Origin: Neobacillus sp. YX16
Lineage (GTDB): Bacteria; Bacillota; Bacilli; Bacillales; Cytobacillaceae
Length of the DNA: 64,000 nt
Reading direction: 5' to 3'
Assembly (NCBI RefSeq): GCF_030123505.1
Contig: NZ_CP126115.1
Coordinates: 256,501 to 320,500, forward strand
Shown: one piece after another, positions 43,756 through 53,257 of the stretch
Layout: each line of letters opens with the position of its first letter
Position numbering within the stretch: position 1 is the stretch's first letter
The notes under the pieces: generated by a model
Database searches by the model: none
The model's input: the letters and a program-made list of their open reading frames with translations, nothing else
Told to the model about the DNA's origin: nothing
Program-made: the position numbers and the translations under genes

Positions 43756-43793
43756 TTTACAATTCCTTATCAATAGTTTACTGAATTTTTACA
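43756..43793 (+). promoter_or_regulatory. Pho box of the PhoX gene
   Basis: TTTACA (43756), TTATCA (43767), TTTACT (43777), TTTACA (43788): the same 11/10/11 spacing as the divergent box. Confidence 0.7.
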
Positions 43794-43869
43794 AAAATCC
43801 TACTTTCCCTTAAAACTTTCAATTTAGTCTATTACTAGATTCATAATAATATTTGAGGAGAGATAGTCT

Positions 43870-45300
43870 GTGAATAATGAAACTTCTAAAAATGGCTTGA
43901 ACAGAAGAGACTTTTTAAAAGCGGGAGGAATGGGTACACTTGCCCTCACACTTGGGTCAACTGGGGTATTAGCACTTGGTTCAAAAGCATTTGCGGATAC
44001 GACGAACAATCCAACCAGCGGCTTTGGCGGTTACGGTCCTTTGGTGCCGGATCCGAATGGAATTCTTGACCTTCCAAAAGGTTTTCATTACAAAATTATC
44101 TCTAAAGAAGGCGGTCTAATGTCAAATGGGGCAAAAATCCCTGGCGCATTTGATGGGATGGCAGCTTTCGAAGGACCTAACAATACTACCGTTCTAGTTC
44201 GTAACCATGAATTGGGGACAGGCGCAGCATTTGGAAGCAATCCTTTTGATGCAGCTGCTCAAGGTGGTACAACGGCCCTAGTAGTAGGAGCTAATCGAGA
44301 AGTTATCAAAGAATATGTAACCTCATCAGGTACAATTCGAAATTGTGCTGGCGGAGCGACACCATGGGGTACATGGCTAACTTGTGAAGAAACACGTTCT
44401 GCAACACATGGATATGTATTCGAAGTAGATCCACAGCAGCCTGAAAACGAAATGTCCAAAACTCCAATCAAGGAGATGGGTCGTTTTGCACACGAAGCCT
44501 GTGCAATTGACCCATCTACAGGATATGTATACTTAACTGAAGATGCTAGCCCAAGCTACCTTTACCGTTTTATCCCAAATAACACGAGCCAAAAGCCTGG
44601 CGCGTTACAAGAAGGCGGTACGCTGTATGCAGCTGCGATTGAAGCGGTAACGGATCCAGCAGCAAGCACTTTCAAAACAGGACAAACATTTAAAATTGTT
44701 TGGAAGAAAGTAGATCCTCATTTTTGCCGAGAGGAAGCAGCTGCACAGAATTGCATTAAATTCTCAAGACTTGAGGGAGCTTTCTTCCAAGAGGGTGTTT
44801 TCTGGTTCGATGACACCTCTGCCGGTGACAAAAAACTCGGACGCGTTTACCGTTATATTCCTCACACTAATACATTGGAGCTTTTCTATGAGGGTAATGA
44901 TGCACGAGAAATGGAATATCCAGATAATATATGTATGACTCCATGGGGCGACCTTTGGTACGCAGAAGATGGTTCAGGTGATGATAGACTTATGGGAATT
45001 ACTCCAGAAGGCAAAATTTATCCTTTTGCCCACAACCGTCTAAGTAATTCAGAATTGGCAGGTCCTACCTTCTCGCCAGATGGAAACACACTTTTTGTTA
45101 ATATACAAAGCCCTGGTAAAACCTTTGCTATTTGGGGACCGTTCCAACGCAGAAATTCTGCGCGCGCAAGAGAAATGTCCTACGCTGCTCCTGCCAATCT
45201 TGCACCGCAAGTTTCGGAAAAAGTGGCAAAGGCTGCCGAGGCGCAAGGTATGTCCGTTCTAGAAGCAGCAGCATTTGAACGTCATGGCTTAATGTTATAA
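43870..45300 (+). CDS. phoX: PhoX-type alkaline phosphatase (DUF839), Tat-exported
   Basis: A 476-residue protein with a twin-arginine signal (NRRDFLKAGG, Arg12-Arg13) and the PhoX/DUF839 beta-propeller: LPKGFHYKIIS, NHELGTGA, WGTWLTCEETR, HEACAIDPSTGYVYLTEDA, RLEGAFFQEGVFWFDDTSAG and SPDGNTLFVNIQSPG. These enzymes use Ca and Fe and release phosphate from organic esters outside the cell. The start is GTG 43870 with GGAGAG upstream. The Pho box and the divergent nuclease gene support phosphate-starvation control. Confidence 0.9.
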   Translation: MNNETSKNGLNRRDFLKAGGMGTLALTLGSTGVLALGSKAFADTTNNPTSGFGGYGPLVPDPNGILDLPKGFHYKIISKEGGLMSNGAKIPGAFDGMAAFEGPNNTTVLVRNHELGTGAAFGSNPFDAAAQGGTTALVVGANREVIKEYVTSSGTIRNCAGGATPWGTWLTCEETRSATHGYVFEVDPQQPENEMSKTPIKEMGRFAHEACAIDPSTGYVYLTEDASPSYLYRFIPNNTSQKPGALQEGGTLYAAAIEAVTDPAASTFKTGQTFKIVWKKVDPHFCREEAAAQNCIKFSRLEGAFFQEGVFWFDDTSAGDKKLGRVYRYIPHTNTLELFYEGNDAREMEYPDNICMTPWGDLWYAEDGSGDDRLMGITPEGKIYPFAHNRLSNSELAGPTFSPDGNTLFVNIQSPGKTFAIWGPFQRRNSARAREMSYAAPANLAPQVSEKVAKAAEAQGMSVLEAAAFERHGLML

Positions 45301-45377
45301 TTTGAATAATGGAGTCAGTCCCTCAGTGAATAACTGCTTTAACGCAATGGGGGACAGACCCAATTTCCCAAAAGTAT

Positions 45378-45413
45378 AGACTACTTCCTAAATTTAAGGA
45401 GGTAGTCTTTTTT
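45378..45413 (+). terminator. Terminator after phoX
   Basis: AGACTACTTCCT / AGGAGGTAGTCT arms followed by TTTTTT. An additional GGGGGACAGACCC repeat lies before it at 45347-45361. Confidence 0.8.
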
Positions 45414-45634
45414 ATGTTGTTAAAATTTAAAAGCTTGTATCTATTTTCTCATCCTCTATCTCTTATAGGTCAGCTAATGTTGCTCCCCTTATTCAGAAAA
45501 AGTAATCTCTATTGCTATATTATTCCTAGTTATATAAAAAAATGGACAAGTATAGTCAAGTAGCCATGTTATAAATGCAATTTCTTTCATATTATTCAGT
45601 ATGTCTTTAGAAAGGAGGAAAAACATTAAGGATA

Positions 45635-45682
45635 TTAATCGAGGTCTCTCAAAAGTTCACTGAACTTTTGGGAGGCTTCTTT
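45635..45682 (-). pseudogene. Integrase C-terminal remnant overlapping a terminator
   Basis: The minus strand reads KEASQKFSELLRDLD followed by TAA; the active integrase of element 1 ends TSQQFSKLMKGLLL. The same bases form a hairpin around AAAAGTTCACTGAACTTTT. No other integrase sequence or att core was found next to it. 45414-45634 holds no gene. Confidence 0.4.
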
Positions 45683-45749
45683 TTTATTTCTTACGTTACA
45701 TAGAGGTAAACATTTTCGCCGTGATTTTATCCTTTTGGTGCGACCATTC

Positions 45750-46295
45750 TTAATATCTCCTAGTCATCCATACCGACATTTGATGTGCAATATATTCAGA
45801 GCTATAATGTTTTCCATCCCGAATCCACCACATTAAAATACCTAGAATTGAGGATGCGATAATATCTTTTGAAACAGCATCTTCTGTTACTATTTTATTT
45901 AGATCGCGCCTAGCCTGAACGAATTCCACGATAAAGTTATGGAGCTTCTTTTGGAACGCCTTCTCTTCGAATAACACGGATAAGTACTTTCGATGTTGAT
46001 AAAAGTAATCCAAAAAGGTAAGTCTATGTTCATCTAAATCTACATGTTCTGGTTGTAAAAGAGGTGATAATTTCTTAGACAAATCGTCGAAAATATCATA
46101 AACGACATGCTTCAGTAAATCCTGCATATCTACATAATGCAGGTAGAATGTAGCACGATTTAATTCAGCTTTTGCTGTTATTTTTTGAACCGTTAATTCC
46201 TGTAAATTTTGTGATTCAATTAATAATGATATAACCGCTTCCTTCAATAAACGCTTGGAGCGAATAGCACGTGGATCCTCTTTCCTTGCAGACAT
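45750..46295 (-). CDS. TetR-family regulator
   Basis: A 181-residue regulator. The N-terminal helix-turn-helix is LTVQKITAKAELNRATFYLHYVDMQDLL; the C-terminal ligand domain is helical with the WWIRDGKHYSSEYIAHQM ending seen in Bacillus TetR proteins next to efflux genes. It is divergent from an MFS exporter with 170 bp between them, so it most likely represses that gene and itself, responding to a drug substrate. The ATG follows GGAG at good spacing. Confidence 0.9.
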   Translation of the reverse strand: MSARKEDPRAIRSKRLLKEAVISLLIESQNLQELTVQKITAKAELNRATFYLHYVDMQDLLKHVVYDIFDDLSKKLSPLLQPEHVDLDEHRLTFLDYFYQHRKYLSVLFEEKAFQKKLHNFIVEFVQARRDLNKIVTEDAVSKDIIASSILGILMWWIRDGKHYSSEYIAHQMSVWMTRRY

Positions 46296-46467
46296 TTTAT
46301 TAACTCCTTTGACTATTAACCTAACACTTTTACAACATAATTAAGTGAACCGTTGCATAGTTGACGTTTTATTAAATAATGTTGGTGGTTTCTTAATTTA
46401 AAAGTTGTTACAATCTATTTTATCGTCACTATGTTGATAAAGTAAAGAGGAGGTCTATGAGTTTTCT

Positions 46468-47901
46468 ATGGCTCAACAAATGAATAAGAAAGTATTACTG
46501 TTTGTGTTGCTGCTTGGAGGTTTCTTATCGATATTAAACCAAACACTATTAAATGTTGCATTAAGTGAATTTATGGAAGTGTTTGATGTTGGTGCGACAA
46601 CTGTACAATGGTTAGCAACAGGATTCATGCTGGTTAACGGTATATTAATTCCGGTAACGGCTTTTTTAATGAAGCGCTTTTCAACACGTCAATTATTTAT
46701 TAGCTCAATGCTATTATTATTAATCGGTTCTATCATTTGTGCGATTGCACCAAATTTTTCAATATTATTAATAGGACGTATGATTCAAGCTGCTGGTGCA
46801 GGTATTATTATGCCGCTCATGATGAGTGTCGTTATGTTTATTTTCCCACTTGAAAAACGAGGAAGCGCAATGGGCCTAATAGGGCTTGCCATGATTTTCG
46901 CTCCTGCTATAGCACCAACATTATCTGGCTTTGTCATTGAATATGTATCATGGCGCTGGTTGTTTATAGGTTTAATTCCGCTTGTAGGAATTGTTATTGT
47001 ATTAGCATTCAAATATTTAATTAACATTTCTGAAGGATTGAAGGCAGAATTGGATGTGCTAAGTTTCATACTATCAACAATCGGCTTCGGGCTAGTATTA
47101 TATGGATTTAGTAATGCCGGTAGTCACGGATGGGGCGATGCGATGGTGTTAACGTCAATTATTGCGGGGGTATTGGTGTTAGTGTTTTTCACAATGCGTC
47201 AATTACGCGCAAGTGATCCGTTTTTAAATTTACGAGTGTTCCAAAACAAAACGTTTACAATGACGTCTCTCATTAACATTATCGTAACGATGATGTTATA
47301 TGCCGATATGATTTTATTACCGATTTATTTACAAGATGGCCGTGGTTTTACAGCATTTGATGCAGGATTATTATTATTGCCAGGGGCCATCGTCAATGCT
47401 TTTCTTTCACCTGTTACCGGAAAATGGTATGACCGATTCGGCGCAAAGCCATTATTCATTATCGGTTTAATTTTTGTCATCCCTTCGATGTGGGTTGTCA
47501 CCGACTTAACGCAAAACACGACATTTGCTTTTTTAATGATTCGTACGATTTTCTTGCGTATCGGTTTAAGCTTTATAACCATGCCGCTGAACACAGCAGG
47601 CTTAAATGCATTATCGAAGGAACTTGTTACACATGGCACAGCCGTTAACAATACGGTTCGTCAAATTGCAGGGGCGATTGGTACAGCGGTTGTCGTAACC
47701 ATTTATACCTCAAATGCAACAGACTATGCAGGGGATTTAGTTAAACAAGGTGTGACAGAAAGAATTACGGAACTGGCATCAATATTTGCCTCAAGCCAAT
47801 CCTACTACTTCATGATGATTTTAGCGGTTGTTGCACTGGTAATCACATTGGTTACACCGTTAAAGAAACCTATGTCACCTGAAAAAGCAGAAGAGTTGTA
47901 A
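46468..47901 (+). CDS. MFS multidrug exporter, DHA2 (EmrB/QacA) family
   Basis: A 477-residue protein with about 14 membrane helices, typical of DHA2 proton-coupled exporters. The start LLFVLLLGGFLSILNQTLLNVAL contains motif D1 of the family, and GRMIQAAGAGIIMPLMMSVV is the motif C-like antiporter helix. The only nearby ribosome site, GAGGAGG (46449-46455), is about 13 bases from the ATG, longer than usual, and a short blocked frame starts in between. Divergent TetR gene upstream. Confidence 0.9.
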   Translation: MAQQMNKKVLLFVLLLGGFLSILNQTLLNVALSEFMEVFDVGATTVQWLATGFMLVNGILIPVTAFLMKRFSTRQLFISSMLLLLIGSIICAIAPNFSILLIGRMIQAAGAGIIMPLMMSVVMFIFPLEKRGSAMGLIGLAMIFAPAIAPTLSGFVIEYVSWRWLFIGLIPLVGIVIVLAFKYLINISEGLKAELDVLSFILSTIGFGLVLYGFSNAGSHGWGDAMVLTSIIAGVLVLVFFTMRQLRASDPFLNLRVFQNKTFTMTSLINIIVTMMLYADMILLPIYLQDGRGFTAFDAGLLLLPGAIVNAFLSPVTGKWYDRFGAKPLFIIGLIFVIPSMWVVTDLTQNTTFAFLMIRTIFLRIGLSFITMPLNTAGLNALSKELVTHGTAVNNTVRQIAGAIGTAVVVTIYTSNATDYAGDLVKQGVTERITELASIFASSQSYYFMMILAVVALVITLVTPLKKPMSPEKAEEL

Positions 47902-48003
47902 TAAAATTTTTCAAGTATAGACTATCTCCTAAAAATAAGTGGATGAAGTTATTTATGTTACTATAATGGTATATGAATTTGAAATGTTATGAGGTAGAGG
48001 ACA

Positions 48004-48999
48004 ATGAGTACAATTTTAGATATTGCTAAGCTTGCGGGTGTGGCGAAAAGTACGGTTTCTCGGTATTTAAATGGCGGCTCGGTTGGGGAAGCGACGAAGA
48101 AGAAAATTGAACAGGCAATCAAGGAGACCGGGTATTCTCCGAATCCATTTGCGCAGAGTTTAAAAGCGAAGAAAACGAATATTATTGGCACGATTGTCCC
48201 GCGGCTTGATTCCTATGCTTCTTCACAAACATTAATTGGCATCGATGAACAATTAAAGAAAATGAATTATCAGATGCTTATTTCCAATACAAGTCAAAAT
48301 CTGGACCGAGAGATAGAAAGCATCTATAGCTTCGCCAATCAAAAGATGGCGGGGATTATTTTGCTTGCTACTGAAATCACAGATCAGCATATCCAGGCAT
48401 TTGAAAGTGTTAAGGTTCCTGTACTGTTAATTGGACAAGAGCATGAGAACTTTCATAGTCTAATTCATGATGATTTTAATGCCGGTTATGCGATGGGGCG
48501 GTACGTACTAGAAAAAGGATATCGGAAAATTGCTTATTTAGGCGTAACGGAACGGGATATTTCAGTAGGCGTGAAACGAAAGCAGGGTTTTAAAAAGGCG
48601 ATACAAGAAGTCGAGGATTGTGATGTTCGCTTCTATGAGACATTATTCAATATTCCAGCTGCACAAGCGAGTTCAAAGGAAATCATCCATGAATTTCAGC
48701 CTGCGATCTTTGTATGTGCAACCGATAATATCGCTCTTGGGGTTTTGAAGGCATCGTATTCAGAGAGGATCACGGTCCCTCAGGACTTAGCAGTTACAGG
48801 TTTTGGAGGCTATGATGTGACAGGAATCATTCATCCGGGCATAACGACGGCGAAGTTTTTTTACAAAGAAGCGGGGGAAAAGGCCGCAAGACATATTGTA
48901 GAGTTAGTCAATGAACGTCCTGTAGAAAAAGTAACACTTTCTAAATTTGAAATTATTGAGCGGGAAAGCGTTGACAATCTTTTGAACTGTCCCCTATAA
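48004..48999 (+). CDS. LacI-family repressor of the sucrose operon
   Basis: A 331-residue regulator with the LacI helix-turn-helix (ILDIAKLAGVAKSTVSRYLNGG), hinge helix (NPFAQSLKAKKTN) and a periplasmic-binding-protein-type sugar domain (ATDNIALGVLKA, VTGFGGYDVTG). It precedes PTS, hydrolase and fructokinase genes for sucrose. Three GGAACCGGTTCC-type palindromes downstream are its probable operators. Its TAA stop codon overlaps the -10 element of the operon promoter. Confidence 0.92.
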   Translation: MSTILDIAKLAGVAKSTVSRYLNGGSVGEATKKKIEQAIKETGYSPNPFAQSLKAKKTNIIGTIVPRLDSYASSQTLIGIDEQLKKMNYQMLISNTSQNLDREIESIYSFANQKMAGIILLATEITDQHIQAFESVKVPVLLIGQEHENFHSLIHDDFNAGYAMGRYVLEKGYRKIAYLGVTERDISVGVKRKQGFKKAIQEVEDCDVRFYETLFNIPAAQASSKEIIHEFQPAIFVCATDNIALGVLKASYSERITVPQDLAVTGFGGYDVTGIIHPGITTAKFFYKEAGEKAARHIVELVNERPVEKVTLSKFEIIERESVDNLLNCPL

Positions 49000-49157
49000 T
49001 AGAGACAACGAAACCGGTTCCAATTAAGAGGACCTGTTCACTTGGTAACAATTGAATATGGTTTCTCTTTTTAACTATTTATTTTTTTAATTAAAATCGG
49101 AACCGGTTCCATTAGAGAAAAGAACTTATTTTTTTGTTTCTTAATGGAACCGGTTCC
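48971..49157 (+). promoter_or_regulatory. Sucrose operon promoter with three operators
   Basis: TTGACA (48971-48976), 18 bases, TATAAT (48995-49000), inside the end of the LacI gene. Operators: GAAACCGGTTCC (49010-49021), GGAACCGGTTCC (49099-49110) and GGAACCGGTTCC (49146-49157). The first sits at the start of transcription; the last ends 28 bp before the EIIBC start. Confidence 0.8.
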
Positions 49158-49185
49158 TAAAACAAATGAAAAGAGAGGGATTAAA

Positions 49186-50637
49186 GTGGATCATAAAAAA
49201 ATTGCACGGGAAGTTTTGGATGCCATTGGTGGTCAGGAAAACGTATCAGCTGCAGCGCATTGCGCCACACGCTTACGTCTTGTTTTACAGGATGAATCGG
49301 TCGTAGATCAAGCAGCATTGGACAACATGGATGTCGTGAAAGGGACCTTTTCAACAGGAGGTCAGTTTCAAATTATCCTAGGATCTGGAACAGTGAACGA
49401 GGTCTATAAGCACTTGGCGAAGATGTCTGGTCAAACGGAAATGTCAACGAGTGATGTGAAGGATGCGGCGACGAAGAAACTGAATCCGATTCAGCAATTT
49501 GTCAAAATGCTGTCAGACATCTTCGTTCCGATTATTCCAGCGATCGTAGCTGGCGGTTTATTAATGGGGATAAACAATGTCTTAACTGCTCCAGACTTGT
49601 TTATTGAAGGAAAATCCTTAGTGGATGCCAATCCGGAAATGGCAGATTTAGCGGCACTTATTAATACATTTGCAAATGCTGCCTTTGTCTTTTTACCTAT
49701 ATTAATTGGTTTTTCAGCAACGAAACGGTTTGGTGGGAATCCTTTCCTTGGGGCTACTCTTGGAATGCTAATGGTTCATCCGGACTTATTAAATGGGTAC
49801 GGTTACGGTGCAGCAGTACTGAATAATGAAGTCCCAGTTTGGAATCTTTTTGGCCTAGAAATTGAAAAGGTAGGCTATCAGGGAACAGTACTTCCGGTTC
49901 TTGCCGCGTCTTTTATTCTTGCAAAAATCGAAACATCCTTACGGAAGGTTATTCCATCTGCTTTAGACAATCTATTAACACCTTTATTGTCTATCTTTAT
50001 TACCGGGGTTTTAACGTTTACTTTGGTAGGCCCGTTGACACGTTCAGCTGGAAATTTATTAACAGATGGAATCGTTTGGTTATATGACACCACAGGTATC
50101 ATTGGCGGGATCATTTTCGGTTTACTATATGCACCAATTGTTATTACAGGTATGCACCACAGCTTTATTGCGGTAGAAACACAATTGCTTGCTGATGTCG
50201 TGAAAACCGGTGGATCGTTTATCTTTGTCATTGCGGCGATGTCAAACATGGCACAAGGAGGAGCGACTCTTGCGGTGCTAAAGACTACGAAAAATGCCAA
50301 AATCAAAGGAACTGCTTCAGCAGCTGGTATCTCTGCCTTACTAGGGATTACTGAACCAGCGATGTTTGGGGTTAATTTGAAGTTACGCTATCCATTTATC
50401 GGTGCGATTATTGGTTCTGCCGTTGGATCTGGCTTTGTTACGTTGTTCAAGGTTAAAGCGACTGCACTAGGGGCAGCAGGTATACCAGGAATCATCTCGA
50501 TTCGCCCAGATACCATAATTTCTTATATTATCGGTATGGCCATCGCATTTGCCGTAGCATTTATCGTCACGATTGTTTTAGCGAAAAGAGAAGAAAAAAA
50601 AGCAGTTAAACAAACATCCGATCAAGTAGCAGCATAA
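49186..50637 (+). CDS. PTS sucrose-type EIIBC transporter
   Basis: A 483-residue fused EIIB-EIIC permease that imports and phosphorylates sucrose. EIIB is residues 1-85 with phosphocysteine Cys26 (AAHCATRLRLVL); EIIC has about ten membrane helices with GMHHSFIAVETQ and the sugar-binding GITEPAMFG. There is no EIIA domain, so a EIIA from another system is needed. Start GTG 49186, with AGAGAGGG upstream; a longer in-frame start (49144) begins in the third operator palindrome. Confidence 0.93.
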   Translation: MDHKKIAREVLDAIGGQENVSAAAHCATRLRLVLQDESVVDQAALDNMDVVKGTFSTGGQFQIILGSGTVNEVYKHLAKMSGQTEMSTSDVKDAATKKLNPIQQFVKMLSDIFVPIIPAIVAGGLLMGINNVLTAPDLFIEGKSLVDANPEMADLAALINTFANAAFVFLPILIGFSATKRFGGNPFLGATLGMLMVHPDLLNGYGYGAAVLNNEVPVWNLFGLEIEKVGYQGTVLPVLAASFILAKIETSLRKVIPSALDNLLTPLLSIFITGVLTFTLVGPLTRSAGNLLTDGIVWLYDTTGIIGGIIFGLLYAPIVITGMHHSFIAVETQLLADVVKTGGSFIFVIAAMSNMAQGGATLAVLKTTKNAKIKGTASAAGISALLGITEPAMFGVNLKLRYPFIGAIIGSAVGSGFVTLFKVKATALGAAGIPGIISIRPDTIISYIIGMAIAFAVAFIVTIVLAKREEKKAVKQTSDQVAA

Positions 50638-50646
50638 TAAAAAATG

Positions 50647-50674
50647 AAAAGGAGAATCCCGTGATTCTCCTTTT
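50647..50674 (+). terminator. Intra-operon hairpin
   Basis: AAAAGGAGAAT / ATTCTCCTTTT between EIIBC and the hydrolase; possibly a partial terminator that lowers downstream expression. Confidence 0.55.
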
Positions 50675-50694
50675 GCGCATTAGGAGTGAACAGC

Positions 50695-52170
50695 ATGGAA
50701 TGGACAAAAGAGCAGCGATACAGAACCATGGACGAAGTATCCGAAGAGGAAATACAAGGGCTAGCCAAACTAGTGAACCAATGCCCATGGCGCCAGTCTT
50801 TTCATATTCAGCCGGTGACAGGATTGTTAAACGACCCGAATGGTTTTAGTTATTTTAATGGGGAATATCATTTATTCTATCAATGGTTCCCGCTCGGGCC
50901 GGTTCATGGGTTGAAGCATTGGTATCATACGAAGTCTAAAGACTTGATACACTGGGAAAATGTTGGAATGGGTATCGAGCCGTCGAATGAGTTTGATAGT
51001 CATGGGGCGTATTCTGGAAGCGGAATTGAGCATGATGGGAAATTATATTTCATGTACACAGGCAATACGCGCGATGAATATTGGAATCGACATCCCTATC
51101 AATGTTTGGCTGTGATGAGTCCGGATGGAAGTGTTGTCAAAATGGATGCACCGGTGATTGCAGAAGTTCCTAACGGTTATACTGACCATTTTCGTGATCC
51201 AAAGGTTTGGAAAAATGGGGACCTCTTCTATGCAGTGATTGGTGCCCAAAGGGAAAATGAGACTGGAAGTGTAGTTTTATTTCAATCTAAGGATTTAAAA
51301 GATTGGCAGTTTATGGACGAAGTGAAGACAGGGTTAGGTGAAGAGTTCGGTTATATGTGGGAATGTCCGGATTATTTTGAGCTGGATGGACATGGCGTAT
51401 TCCTTTTCTCCCCACAAGGATTAAAAGCGGAAGGTGACTGCTATCAAAATATTTATCAATCAGGGTATGTAGTTGGAAGTCCAATAGATTTTGAGAATAT
51501 CGAATTAAAGCATGGTGCATTCCATGAACTGGATCGGGGCTTTGATTTTTATGCACCACAAACAACGGTAGATCACAAGGGGAGGCGGATTTTAGTTGGG
51601 TGGATGGGATTACCGGAAATTGACTATCCTACTGATAAAAATGGCTGGGCACACTGTTTAACACTTCCTCGTGAGTTAACGATTAAAGACGGAAAACTGA
51701 TTCAACAGCCGGTTTCTGAGCTGAAATTGCTTCGCGGAGAAAAGGTGGAAACCAGCCAAAGTGTTGAGAATGAGAATGTTCGTCTCGGTAACTTTGAGGG
51801 AGACGTGTATGAGCTTCTTGCGGAATTCTCTGATAGTACGGCTGAGGAGTTTGGTTTGGAACTTCGGGTTGGAGAAATGGAGAAAACCGTGATTAAATAT
51901 GATGGTGTTGCGAAAAAGGTTGTGTTTGATCGGACTAGGTCGGGCGAATCTTTCGCTGAGGAGTTTGGTACGGTTCGGAAATGTACGTTGGACGCTGAAA
52001 AGATTTCAATTCGAATCTTTGTTGATGTTTCCTCTGTTGAAGTGTTTGTAAATGATGGAGAGGAAGTATTTACTGGAAGGATTTTTCCTGGTAAAGCTAG
52101 TAGTGGAATACGTGTGTTTGCTCGTGGTGGACATACGAATGTAAAGGCAGTTAAATGGGATATCAAATAA
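50695..52170 (+). CDS. sacA: Sucrose-6-phosphate hydrolase (GH32)
   Basis: A 491-residue GH32 enzyme cleaving the sucrose-6-phosphate made by the PTS. The beta-propeller has the nucleophile in LLNDPNGFSYF, the transition-state Asp in FRDPKVW and the acid/base Glu in MWECPDYFE; a C-terminal beta sandwich follows (IRIFVDVSSVEVFVNDGEEVF). No signal peptide, as expected for a cytoplasmic enzyme. The ATG 50695 has TAGGAG 8 bases upstream. Confidence 0.95.
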   Translation: MEWTKEQRYRTMDEVSEEEIQGLAKLVNQCPWRQSFHIQPVTGLLNDPNGFSYFNGEYHLFYQWFPLGPVHGLKHWYHTKSKDLIHWENVGMGIEPSNEFDSHGAYSGSGIEHDGKLYFMYTGNTRDEYWNRHPYQCLAVMSPDGSVVKMDAPVIAEVPNGYTDHFRDPKVWKNGDLFYAVIGAQRENETGSVVLFQSKDLKDWQFMDEVKTGLGEEFGYMWECPDYFELDGHGVFLFSPQGLKAEGDCYQNIYQSGYVVGSPIDFENIELKHGAFHELDRGFDFYAPQTTVDHKGRRILVGWMGLPEIDYPTDKNGWAHCLTLPRELTIKDGKLIQQPVSELKLLRGEKVETSQSVENENVRLGNFEGDVYELLAEFSDSTAEEFGLELRVGEMEKTVIKYDGVAKKVVFDRTRSGESFAEEFGTVRKCTLDAEKISIRIFVDVSSVEVFVNDGEEVFTGRIFPGKASSGIRVFARGGHTNVKAVKWDIK

Positions 52171-52197
52171 TTTTTTAGTTGTACTAGAGGTGACAAA

Positions 52198-53166
52198 ATG
52201 GGAAAGCTATTTTCGATTGGTGAAGTGTTAATTGATTTTATTCCTCTTCAAAAAGGGGTTGCCTTAAAGGATGTTGTCGCATTTGAGAGAGCTCCAGGGG
52301 GAGCACCGGCAAATGTGGCTGCGGCTGTTGCCAAATATGGGCAGGATGCAGCGATGATTTCTAAATTAGGGAACGATGCATTTGGCGATTTTTTAGTCGA
52401 AAAGCTTGTTGAGGCAGGTGTTGAGACAGATAAAGTATACAGGACTGGTGATGCGAATACTGCCTTAGCATTTGTCTCGTTAAAAGAAAACGGGGAACGT
52501 GATTTTTCGTTTTATCGTAATCCTTCTGCTGATTTGCTGTTATGCGAGGCGGAAATTGAGCCAACATGGTTCCAGGCGGGGGATATACTCCATTTTTGCT
52601 CGGTTGATCTGGTGGAAAGCCCAATGAAACAGGCTCATAAAAAAGCGATTGCCGCTGTTTCAGCTGCGGATGGCTTGGTCAGCTTTGACCCGAATGTGCG
52701 GCTTCCGCTTTGGGAAGAACCAGAGGACTGTCGTAAGGCGATTCTCGAATTTTTACCGACTGCAGATATCGTAAAGGTTTCCGATGAAGAGCTTAATTTT
52801 ATTACGGGAATACAAGATGAGTCGGAGGCTATACAATCGTTATTCGTTGGAAACGTGAAGGCAGTTGTCTACACAAAGGGAGCTGCCGGAGCGGATTTAA
52901 TTTTAAAAGATCAAAAGTTTGAATCGAGCGGATATTCTGTTGAAGCGGTGGACACAACTGGAGCTGGTGATGCGTTCATTGGCGGATTTTTATATCAATT
53001 ACTAGAATTGCATGCAAATCCTGAAAACATTGAGGAAGTGCTGCGAGACCACCAAGCCTCTATCCTCCAATTTGCCAATGCTAGCGGTGCTCTCACTACA
53101 ACAGGAAAAGGAGCAATCTCTGCTCTACCGACTAAGAGGGAAATTGATGAGCTTATAGGGTCATAA
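52198..53166 (+). CDS. Fructokinase (PfkB family)
   Basis: A 322-residue sugar kinase. GGAPANVAAAVAKYG and the PfkB signature DTTGAGDAFIGGFL (with the catalytic Asp in GAGD) are present. It phosphorylates the fructose released by the hydrolase and completes the operon. RBS AGAGGTGA, ATG 52198. The family also includes other sugar kinases; the context makes fructose the likely substrate. Confidence 0.93.
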   Translation: MGKLFSIGEVLIDFIPLQKGVALKDVVAFERAPGGAPANVAAAVAKYGQDAAMISKLGNDAFGDFLVEKLVEAGVETDKVYRTGDANTALAFVSLKENGERDFSFYRNPSADLLLCEAEIEPTWFQAGDILHFCSVDLVESPMKQAHKKAIAAVSAADGLVSFDPNVRLPLWEEPEDCRKAILEFLPTADIVKVSDEELNFITGIQDESEAIQSLFVGNVKAVVYTKGAAGADLILKDQKFESSGYSVEAVDTTGAGDAFIGGFLYQLLELHANPENIEEVLRDHQASILQFANASGALTTTGKGAISALPTKREIDELIGS

Positions 53167-53171
53167 TACTT

Positions 53172-53255
53172 ATGCTTGGATTAAACATATTGAAGGGTGA
53201 AATCACATACCGTGCTGTTGCAAAGGAACTACGGTTGTTTAGGAAAGGCTCATAA
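53172..53255 (+). pseudogene. Transposase (IS3/OrfA-type) fragment
   Basis: A 27-codon remnant reading LKGEITYRAVAKELRL, the start of the helix-turn-helix of IS OrfA proteins. It ends directly at the att-like sequence at 53258. Confidence 0.45.
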
Positions 53256-53257
53256 AT

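Noticed and set aside
43824..44009. Minus-strand frame overlapping the start of phoX
   Set aside because: It is a shadow of the Tat signal region and has no supporting signals.
49144..49185. Upstream start for the sucrose EIIBC gene
   Set aside because: The ATG lies in an operator palindrome, and the GTG at 49186 has the proper ribosome site and family N-terminus.
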